Assembly (NCBI GenBank): GCA_016194975.1 | Contig: JACQAM010000006.1 | Location: 153,071-217,070, forward strand | DNA length: 64,000 nucleotides | Direction: 5' to 3' | Source of the DNA: Bacteroidota bacterium | GTDB taxonomy: Bacteria; Bacteroidota; Bacteroidia; Palsa-965 | In this document: piece after piece, positions 58,455 through 64,000 of the stretch | Numbering within the stretch: position 1 is the first letter of the stretch | Layout: each line of letters starts with the position of its first letter | The notes under the pieces: model-generated | What the model was told of the DNA's origin: nothing | What the model saw: only the letters and a program-made list of their open reading frames with translations | Database searches by the model: none | Translations under genes and position numbers: made by a program

Positions 58455-58664
58455 ATGCAACGACCCCTCCTATCACCCGAAACTTTCTTCGCCGAAGAAC
58501 CTTTATTCGCCAACGATGGTTTGTTGAATGAAAAAGGACTGGCGCACAACACCGCTTTGCTTTCAAAGAAATTCGAAGGGCTGAATAAATTATTTGAAAA
58601 ACACCGTGAAGAGCAAACGCAGGAAAATATTGTGGTACCACAAGTTGTTTCTGTAACCCAATAA
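58455..58664 (+). CDS. small hypothetical protein
   Basis: 69 residues, no signal peptide. MQRPLLSPETFFAEEPLFAN, then GLLNEKGLAHNTALLSKKFE and a charged helix GLNKLFEKHREEQTQENIVV. Balanced composition and helix pattern favour a real gene. The antisense open frame at 58429-58668 is judged a shadow. Function unknown. Confidence 0.45.
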   Translation: MQRPLLSPETFFAEEPLFANDGLLNEKGLAHNTALLSKKFEGLNKLFEKHREEQTQENIVVPQVVSVTQ

Positions 58665-58709
58665 TCAAAAGCTCTGGTAATTATTTTAAAAATTTATTTC
58701 TGAACGATA

Positions 58710-58886
58710 ATGCCCAAAAAAGAATGCCCGTCCTGCGCCATGGAAATTGATTCGGAATGTAAAGTCTGCCCCGTTTGCGGATTTGAATTTCCATCGGTTG
58801 GAAAAAAACGCGCGTGGATCGTTCTGCTTCTCCTTCTTGTTTTCATTATCGTGAGTATTCTTGCCTGGTTCCGGAGATTTTTCTGA
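58710..58886 (+). CDS. zinc-ribbon membrane protein (58 residues)
   Basis: A short gene. MPKKECPSCAMEIDSECKVC followed by PVCGFEFP gives two CxxC pairs of a zinc ribbon; a basic link (GKKRAW) leads to one transmembrane helix (IVLLLLLVFIIVSILAWF), ending RRFF and TGA. Tail-anchored zinc-ribbon proteins of this plan are common in Bacteroidota and have no firmly known role. Lies 45 bases after the 69-residue gene. Confidence 0.75.
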   Translation: MPKKECPSCAMEIDSECKVCPVCGFEFPSVGKKRAWIVLLLLLVFIIVSILAWFRRFF

Positions 58887-59035
58887 GCGCAGAAATGCCG
58901 GTCTTAAAATTTTCAATTGCCTCTTCACTCTTGACTTTCTCGAAGCGCTTTCTTAACTTTAGATTTCTATTGCAAGTGATTTGTGTTCTTCATCGAACTG
59001 TCAATCAATAAGTATTTTTTTCAATCGACCTGGGA

Positions 59036-60316
59036 ATGAAAAAATTTTATTGGTTTCTTCTCATCACATTTCTTTCTCCGACTGTAAATTTCCTTTCGGC
59101 AGCTTGGGTTGTTACTTATTCCATGACACCGAGCGTTCCGGGATTCACGCAGATCTACGGAACAGCAGGCAATAATGTTTTAGCAGAACCTGCAGCATGC
59201 AGCGACCAGATCACAACTGCTGTCACGCCAATAGGTTTTACTTTTCAATTTGACGGAACCAATTATACCACCTGGCAACTAACGGATAATGGCTGCCTCA
59301 TTTTCGGCGGAGGTGCTCCTACGACTTGTGCAAATCCCGAATTCAATTCGCAGATACCGAATGATCTTGCTGATAATGGAACTATGTATCGTCCGTTTCT
59401 TGCGCCGCTCTGGGATGAATTGTGGTTCAAACCAACTTCTGCTTTCGGACAAGGCAGTTATAAATTATCGGGAAGCACTCCGAATCAAACGCTAACCATC
59501 GAATGGCTTTTCATGTCATGGAAAGGAACGGGCGCGCATACTACCGATGATATTTCTTTCCAGGTTGTTCTTCATGAAACTTCCATGGTCATCGATTTTA
59601 TTTACAAGAATGATGCGGGAGCTTTGAATGCACCGTCTGCTTCGTGCGGACTTGGTGCGATTGCAAATGCAACTTTTTATTCGCTGAATAATCTTACCGG
59701 TGCTCCTGCAGTTTCAAGTGCTGCGGCAACAAATACTCTTGCTGCAAAACCAAGCAACAACGGGCAAATGTATCGCTGGACACCTTCTACTGTTTTACCG
59801 GTTTCTCTTGTTGCTTTTTCAGGTTATGCTTCCGGAGAAGAGAATGTACTTAACTGGAATGTCGCATCGCAGATCAACAATCATTACTTCACTTTATTCC
59901 GAACGTGCGATGGAAATTCTTATGAGAATATTGCGCAAGTGAACGGCGCAGGAACCACATCAGAACTGCTCGATTACACAGCAACCGATAATGATCCCTG
60001 CCCTTCGATCACCTATTACAAACTCGAATGGACCGATTATAACGGGATCACAGAATCTTCTCCGCTCATTGCAGTTTCCACTTCTTCAAAAACACCGGTT
60101 TATCTTTTTCCTGACCCGGCATCATCGATCATAAACATACCGTTACTAAAAGAACAAACTTCCTATTTCATAACTGATGCACAGGGAAGAATGATCCGCA
60201 ATGGTGTAATGGAAAAAGATGAAAGTGTTCTGGATATTACCGGTATTGACAGTGGAATTTATTTCCTGGCGCTGGGTGAAAAGCAATACAAAATGGTGAT
60301 CGCTCACCGTCAATAG
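59036..60316 (+). CDS. secreted T9SS-sorted protein
   Basis: 426 residues. Signal peptide KKFYWFLLITFLSPTVNFLS; residues about 25-240 form a beta-rich lectin-like domain (ITTAVTPIGFTFQFDGTNYT, FLAPLWDELWFKPTSAFGQG, IDFIYKNDAGALNAPSASCG); about 255-345 is a fibronectin-III-like domain with LNWNVASQINNHYFTLFRTC; the last 75 are the T9SS sorting tail (VYLFPDPASSIINIPLL, ending YFLALGEKQYKMVIAH). Expected at the cell surface or released. Single gene on the plus strand, convergent with the tail array. Confidence 0.85.
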   Translation: MKKFYWFLLITFLSPTVNFLSAAWVVTYSMTPSVPGFTQIYGTAGNNVLAEPAACSDQITTAVTPIGFTFQFDGTNYTTWQLTDNGCLIFGGGAPTTCANPEFNSQIPNDLADNGTMYRPFLAPLWDELWFKPTSAFGQGSYKLSGSTPNQTLTIEWLFMSWKGTGAHTTDDISFQVVLHETSMVIDFIYKNDAGALNAPSASCGLGAIANATFYSLNNLTGAPAVSSAAATNTLAAKPSNNGQMYRWTPSTVLPVSLVAFSGYASGEENVLNWNVASQINNHYFTLFRTCDGNSYENIAQVNGAGTTSELLDYTATDNDPCPSITYYKLEWTDYNGITESSPLIAVSTSSKTPVYLFPDPASSIINIPLLKEQTSYFITDAQGRMIRNGVMEKDESVLDITGIDSGIYFLALGEKQYKMVIAHRQ

Positions 60317-60523
60317 TTTTTTTCTTGTGACTGAATAGCGGCGATGAGGACGCGATCAGATAAATAGGGACTTACAGCTGACAAAGCGTTCTGAATTTGG
60401 TTCGGATTTCATGTTGCGATAGTTTTGATGAGGGATTGAGCGTCACCGGCAGCATTCTGTATGAAAGAAAAAAAGCAATTGCAGGAATGATTCACTCAAG
60501 ACGTGGTTCACCGGGGGGATACA
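60317..60523. other. intergenic region without visible gene
   Basis: About 205 bp between the T9SS gene and the decayed end of the minus-strand array. It holds no open frame, hairpin terminator or repeat that I can support. Confidence 0.5.
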
Positions 60524-60716
60524 TTATTTCTCAATTATTATTTTTTTACGCTCTATCATTTCCCCTGCTGTTAAGGTTACAAAATATGTCGAGAACATAT
60601 TTTCCCGAAGCATGAATGGTGTCATCGCTGCACAATAAAGTATCACTTGTAATTTCATTGCTCATGCGAAAATTATTGGTATTGGCAGTAAAAACTTTAT
60701 AGAAAAGATTTCTCAC
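60524..60716 (-). pseudogene. chimeric remnant: PKD-protein start joined to a T9SS tail end
   Basis: From the GTG at 60716 it reads RNLFYKVFTANTNNFRMSNE and ITSDTLLCSDDTIHASGKYV, nearly the same as the start of the intact gene at 61940. After a frame change it continues TYFVTLTAGEMIERKKIIIE, nearly the same as the tail at 63746. Thus an internal deletion or recombination has joined the first 35 residues of one gene to the last 20 of another. The start overlaps the upstream stop as GTGA, as in the intact copy. Confidence 0.8.
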
Positions 60717-61351
60717 CACGCACCTCCCATACTGATGCCAATCCATGGAAAGAAAGGAAGTGCATCTTGTGGATCGCCTTGGTATTTACGAGAAAATAAA
60801 CGAGAAAACAGTTTCATGCCGATCATCAACCTGCAAAATATTTTTTCATTTTTATTTTGCCATTGGTAGGATAGGCCGGGTGTGACCACAAAATCTATGT
60901 CATGATAATACGAATCAACAGTACCTCCAGGAGGAATTACACTTCCGTGAGTGGTAATAAAATACCATTTCCCGGTTGCAATCGAAACAGACAAACTTCC
61001 CCATAGTGTATTTCTTTTATATTTTTTTAAATAAACAAATTCTCCATTGGATTTATGGCTTTGTCGAAAAAGAAACCCAGCGTCAAAAGTATAACTAACG
61101 AAAGAATTGTGAAGTGAGTTTTCCTTTATTTTTTTTGGAGTACCTATTCCTCCAAAAAGAATAAAACCATTTTCTCGAAATTTTCTTGAATAATTCAACG
61201 AAAAAATACTCGAAAGAAAATCATCTCCCAGAACACCAACATATACCTGATTTAAAGTTTGGGGAATGTTCAAAGAATCCTTTTGAGCTTCTGCTTTCAG
61301 AAAAGCAAAAGAAAAAAGGAGAAGAAAAAGTATTTTTTGTTTTATTTTCAT
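60713..61351 (-). CDS. exported barrel-like protein, tail-array paralogue 2
   Basis: 212 residues. Signal peptide MKIKQKILFLLLFSFAFLKA, mature protein from about AQKDS. Alternating strands (FVSYTFDAGFLFRQSHKSNG, TLWGSLSVSIATGKWYFITT, GLSYQWQNKNEKIFCRLMIG) and the end PWIGISMGGAW suggest a small outer-membrane barrel. Paralogous to 61937-62563 (end LWFGLSIGGAW). Followed with a GTGA overlap by the chimeric remnant, as its paralogue is followed by the intact PKD/T9SS gene. Confidence 0.65.
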   Translation of the reverse strand: MKIKQKILFLLLFSFAFLKAEAQKDSLNIPQTLNQVYVGVLGDDFLSSIFSLNYSRKFRENGFILFGGIGTPKKIKENSLHNSFVSYTFDAGFLFRQSHKSNGEFVYLKKYKRNTLWGSLSVSIATGKWYFITTHGSVIPPGGTVDSYYHDIDFVVTPGLSYQWQNKNEKIFCRLMIGMKLFSRLFSRKYQGDPQDALPFFPWIGISMGGAW

Positions 61352-61355
61352 TTTC

Positions 61356-61940
61356 CTACTTAATAATAATTACACGAACTGTTTCTTCCTGCTCCACATC
61401 TTGGAAATGAATAAAATAAGCACCGGGATCAAGTCCATTCATATCAATAATTTTTTGTTCGCCGTCAAAAAAGGTTTTTGAGAAAACAATTTTTGAATCT
61501 AAAGAAATAACTGAAACTTTCACTTCGTGTTCCCAGAATGAATCCAAAACAAAATTCACAAAATTATTTGTCGGGTTTGGGTAAATGGAACAGTGAGGAG
61601 AATCCGAAAAAGATTTTGTTTTTGTTGGGCTGGAATTATTGCAGTCGAGTTTCACGATGTATTGTTGTAATGTATCTGCGAAACCAAGTGTATCCGAAAC
61701 TATCAGAGTAACGAGATAAGATCCGGGTTCAGAATAAAAAACAATTGGATTGCGAGCGTGCGAAATTTGTCCATTTCCGAAATTCCAATGATACTGCAAT
61801 TGTCCTGAAGTATCTGTCTGATAAATTCCTTTTACCTTGATTGTATCTTCCCAGCACAATAGCGTATCACTTGTAATTTCATTGCTCATGCGGAAATTGT
61901 TGGTATTGGCAGTAAAAAGTTTAAAGAAAAGTTTTCTCAC
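61356..61940 (-). CDS. PKD-domain protein with T9SS tail but no signal peptide
   Basis: 194 residues from the GTG at 61940, which overlaps the previous stop as GTGA (a second GTG at 61943 is possible). Residues about 20-100 form a PKD domain (TLLCWEDTIKVKGIYQTDTS, YHWNFGNGQISHARNPIVFY, GSYLVTLIVSD). The last 75 are a T9SS sorting tail (SIYPNPTNNFVNFVLDS, ending GAYFIHFQDVEQEETVRVII). There is no hydrophobic N-terminus, so the protein could reach the T9SS only if fused to, or translated as a continuation of, an exported protein. This is the puzzle of the array. Confidence 0.72.
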   Translation of the reverse strand: MRKLFFKLFTANTNNFRMSNEITSDTLLCWEDTIKVKGIYQTDTSGQLQYHWNFGNGQISHARNPIVFYSEPGSYLVTLIVSDTLGFADTLQQYIVKLDCNNSSPTKTKSFSDSPHCSIYPNPTNNFVNFVLDSFWEHEVKVSVISLDSKIVFSKTFFDGEQKIIDMNGLDPGAYFIHFQDVEQEETVRVIIIK

Positions 61941-62563
61941 CACGCCCCTCCTATGCTAAGACCAAACCACAGCGGAGAAAAATAATATTTCCACCTTTCA
62001 GTTGGGCTTTCAACCACCGCAAAAGGTTTATATTTCGGAGTCCAGGCAATTCTGCAAATGAATCTTTCGTTTTTAGTTCGGTATTGATAGCCAAAATCAG
62101 TTGTAATCTGAAAATCATAATGAACTGTTACGGAGTAGAACCCTTCATTGGGAAATTGCTGTTGTTTCCCGAATGCGGAAGTGCAAAACAAACCGAATAC
62201 GAGACAATTTCGCTTATTATTCTTTCCCGCTACTAAACCGGCCGGAGTACTCAATTGGTAACGATCGTGATAATTATAGTTTCTGTACCAGGGATCATCG
62301 GCCCAATCAGAATGATAAAGGCTGAATCCTACGCAGAATTCCAAAAAATATTTCTTCTGATTTGACCTAAACGAATAATTGATAGAAATTTTTGAATTTG
62401 AATTGAATGAAAACGGAGATAAATAATTGTTCCCGTAAAATTCTAAATAAATCGAATTCTTTCTTTCTTTACCAGCAGCAATACTATCATTGGACGATGC
62501 CCTGGAACTCTGCAAAAGAAATACAGCGATAAAAAATGCAAGTCTGTATAAAATACTATTCAT
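61937..62563 (-). CDS. exported barrel-like protein, tail-array paralogue 1
   Basis: 208 residues with signal peptide MNSILYRLAFFIAVFLLQSS. Strand-rich: NSIYLEFYGNNYLSPFSFNS, KISINYSFRSNQKKYFLEFC, YSVTVHYDFQITTDFGYQYR, ending LWFGLSIGGAW. Small outer-membrane-barrel look; function unknown. Its ATG directly follows the stop of the lipoprotein gene at 62564, and its stop overlaps the start of the PKD/T9SS gene. Confidence 0.65.
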   Translation of the reverse strand: MNSILYRLAFFIAVFLLQSSRASSNDSIAAGKERKNSIYLEFYGNNYLSPFSFNSNSKISINYSFRSNQKKYFLEFCVGFSLYHSDWADDPWYRNYNYHDRYQLSTPAGLVAGKNNKRNCLVFGLFCTSAFGKQQQFPNEGFYSVTVHYDFQITTDFGYQYRTKNERFICRIAWTPKYKPFAVVESPTERWKYYFSPLWFGLSIGGAW

Positions 62564-63013
62564 TTATTCCCGAATAAAATAGTTAGTAAAATACGCGCCT
62601 AAATTAGTATCTACGAAAGGAAACATATTTATTGCCTGCAAAGTGTCAAAATCAGTGGTTTTACTGTGGAAACCAACTCCAAACTTTTCTTTATTTTTTG
62701 TCCAAAAACCAAGTCCTTCATTATAAGAATGGCTAAGAGAATCGTAGCCATAACTCCGAAACTCAGGGTCAATCATTTTTCCTTTTCTCAGGACTTTAGA
62801 ATTTCTATAGAACAAAAATGAGCCATCATTACGGAATTCAAGCTCATAGGTGTCTGGGGAAGTCAAAATCTGCATTCCCTGGCTGGGAATATATCGTGAT
62901 GAATACAGAAATTTCCATTTATGATAAACTACTTTGTCTCCCCAAAATTCAACTTCCTTTTTACAGGACAGGGTGAAAATTAAAATCATACAGATGCAAA
63001 TTATTTTCTTCAT
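62564..63013 (-). CDS. small lipoprotein, tail-array paralogue 1
   Basis: 149 residues. Signal KKIICICMILIFTLSC with lipobox (TLSC). The mature domain WKFLYSSRYIPSQGMQILTS, YELEFRNDGSFLFYRNSKVL, FGVGFHSKTTDFDTLQAINM is a single beta domain, with the YELEFRNDG-type strand common to small Bacteroidota lipoproteins. It resembles the gene at 63282 (KYEIEFRRWSKVKLI). Its ATG overlaps the preceding stop as ATGA. Confidence 0.68.
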   Translation of the reverse strand: MKKIICICMILIFTLSCKKEVEFWGDKVVYHKWKFLYSSRYIPSQGMQILTSPDTYELEFRNDGSFLFYRNSKVLRKGKMIDPEFRSYGYDSLSHSYNEGLGFWTKNKEKFGVGFHSKTTDFDTLQAINMFPFVDTNLGAYFTNYFIRE

Positions 63014-63285
63014 TGGATAATGAGTTTGTAAATATGTTTTTCATTTCCTTCAAAAATTTCAATGAAATACATACCCGGAGACAAAGAGGAACAGTCAAAA
63101 TCATCAATCCCTGATAGTTGATTTTCTTCCATTATCATTTCCCCTTGTACATTAATTAGTTTTAAGGAGTAGATACAATTAGAAACTGAAACACCAGGAA
63201 GCTTCATGAAATTGCCGCTGAGATTTTCTAAGAAAAAATGAACGCTGCTGTGAGTTGTGTTGGAAAACAACTTTGTTTTTTTCAT
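63010..63285 (-). CDS. isolated T9SS sorting tail (no signal peptide)
   Basis: 91 residues from ATG 63285, which overlaps the stop of the lipoprotein gene as ATGA (an ATG at 63303 is also in frame). Nearly the whole protein is a sorting tail: FLENLSGNFMKLPGVSVSNC, SLKLINVQGEMIMEENQL, then SSLSPGMYFIEIFEGNEKHI and YKLIIQ. No signal peptide and no cargo domain. Either a decayed end of a larger gene or a tail supplied by translational coupling. Confidence 0.62.
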   Translation of the reverse strand: MKKTKLFSNTTHSSVHFFLENLSGNFMKLPGVSVSNCIYSLKLINVQGEMIMEENQLSGIDDFDCSSLSPGMYFIEIFEGNEKHIYKLIIQ

Positions 63286-63746
63286 TCCTTTATGTAATAA
63301 CAATAATATTCATGATTGCTATCCGCGGCAGCCAACCCGAAAGGATAAAAGTTTTTTTGGACATAGAGTGTATCAGCTCCTATGTTTCCTGTATTAGTGG
63401 GATAAGGGAAAGTAATAACATAATATTCCCCGTTAATATTTAAATAAAAATCAGAGCTATAGCCATATGATCCGGTTAATTGCGCTTTACAAGAATAAAC
63501 TTTCAGCGTTTTTTCACATTTATCATTCTTGATCAGTTTTACCTTACTCCATCGCCTGAATTCTATTTCATACTTATCAGAGGGAATTATTAATTGAAAT
63601 GAATCCGAAGGCAAAGAATCATCGTGTTCATGGATAAAAACCAATTTGTACTTCCCAATAATTCCTTCATAATCCGGATAAGTGTCCTTTCTTCTGCAGG
63701 AAGAAAAACACAATAGGAAAATTATCAGATATAAAAGTTTTCGCAT
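63282..63746 (-). CDS. small lipoprotein, tail-array paralogue 2
   Basis: 154 residues. Signal MRKLLYLIIFLLCFSSC with lipobox (FSSC). Mature part: YKLVFIHEHDDSLPSDSFQL, KYEIEFRRWSKVKLIKNDK, FYLNINGEYYVITFPYPTNT, and a Tyr-rich end. Same domain type as 62564-63013. Its ATG overlaps the stop of the preceding tail fragment (TAATG). Confidence 0.68.
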   Translation of the reverse strand: MRKLLYLIIFLLCFSSCRRKDTYPDYEGIIGKYKLVFIHEHDDSLPSDSFQLIIPSDKYEIEFRRWSKVKLIKNDKCEKTLKVYSCKAQLTGSYGYSSDFYLNINGEYYVITFPYPTNTGNIGADTLYVQKNFYPFGLAAADSNHEYYCYYIKE

Positions 63747-63895
63747 TATTTCTCGATTATTATTTTTTTACGCTCTATCATTTCCCCTGCTGTTAAGGTC
63801 ACAAAATACACTCCGTTCGCTAAAGAAGATACGTCAATTGATTGTGTTCCATTTTCAATATTGCGTAATACTTTTATTTCACGTAACACGATCAT
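63746..63895 (-). CDS. isolated T9SS sorting-tail fragment
   Basis: 49 residues, ATG at 63895 overlapping the stop of the next upstream gene (ATGA). Reads IKVLRNIENGTQSIDVSSLA and NGVYFVTLTAGEMIERKKII, the second half of a sorting tail. Its 3' 59 bp are almost identical to the end of the chimeric remnant at 60524. Too short to be secreted alone; either pseudogene or coupled tail. Confidence 0.5.
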   Translation of the reverse strand: MIVLREIKVLRNIENGTQSIDVSSLANGVYFVTLTAGEMIERKKIIIEK

Positions 63896-64000
63896 TGTTT
63901 GACCATTTTTTTACTGCAGATAATTTTGCCGTCTTTACTTTTTACTTGCAACAAATAAATTCCGCCGGGAAAATTATCTGAAACAATTTCTATTTCATTC
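63892..64000 (-). CDS. end of a T9SS-sorted protein (5' end outside window)
   Basis: Frame open to the window edge. Visible residues NEIEIVSDNFPGGIYLLQVK and SKDGKIICSKKMVKQ form the end of a T9SS sorting tail. It is directly followed, with an ATGA overlap, by a second tail fragment (63746-63895), so two tail ends stand in tandem. Confidence 0.7.
   Translation of the reverse strand, partial: NEIEIVSDNFPGGIYLLQVKSKDGKIICSKKMVKQ

Overview
The window comes from a member of the Bacteroidota, probably an uncultured environmental lineage near Flavobacteriales/Sphingobacteriales-type genomes. The grounds are: several proteins with type IX secretion (T9SS) C-terminal sorting tails, a ribosomal protein THX gene, many short-signal lipoproteins, almost no Shine-Dalgarno sequences, and repeated use of the Bacteroidota -7 promoter element TAnnTTTG. 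GC content looks moderate (low 40s, by eye). There is no prophage, plasmid or CRISPR locus; this is chromosomal housekeeping DNA broken up by small repeats and accessory lipoprotein or secretion genes.

Layout. 0-9 kb: membrane-protein end, SRPBCC protein, GlcNAc-kinase-like ATPase, a LuxR regulator with an unusual receiver, an operon STAS - T9SS protein - RNase Z, the pyrimidine pair pyrR-pyrB, three envelope proteins, tRNA-Pro(CGG). 9-23.5 kb: lipoprotein pair, a 1088-residue beta-propeller/amidohydrolase, RecQ, alkyladenine glycosylase, RlmI-like methyltransferase, Fmt, HU, an arginase-family enzyme overlapping a SpoU methyltransferase, THX. 23.5-32.9 kb: PdxH and YqgE back to back, thioredoxin, a 14 x 21-bp minisatellite, a BatA-like protein and a dihydroorotase-like protein with a degraded metal site. 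33-49 kb: transglutaminase-like protein, YebC, HD-7TM phosphohydrolase, thiolase, NlpC/P60 hydrolase, NnrD/NnrE with a four-gene cluster of small membrane proteins, a short SSB, a beta-lactamase-fold hydrolase, M48 protease with ClpS. 49.3-55.4 kb: one 2005-residue protein with TPR, PD40, coiled coils, Asn/Gln-rich repeats and three SPOR-like domains. 55.6-58.9 kb: unrecognised accessory genes and decayed DNA. 59-64 kb: a T9SS protein, then on the minus strand a chain of at least eight small cistrons joined by 4-base start/stop overlaps, alternating secreted proteins with T9SS tails that have no signal peptide.

The most unusual material is (1) that chain of detached T9SS tails; (2) two families of miniature inverted-repeat elements, one of about 141 bp with 8-bp target duplications and one of 60-122 bp with 4-bp duplications; (3) a set of intergenic inverted repeats, each built from its own short repeated word, several ending directly at a -7 promoter box; and (4) about ten genes whose -7 box lies only 4-7 bases before the start codon, implying leaderless mRNAs. 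All functional statements come from reading the sequence and from general knowledge of the families; no database search was run.
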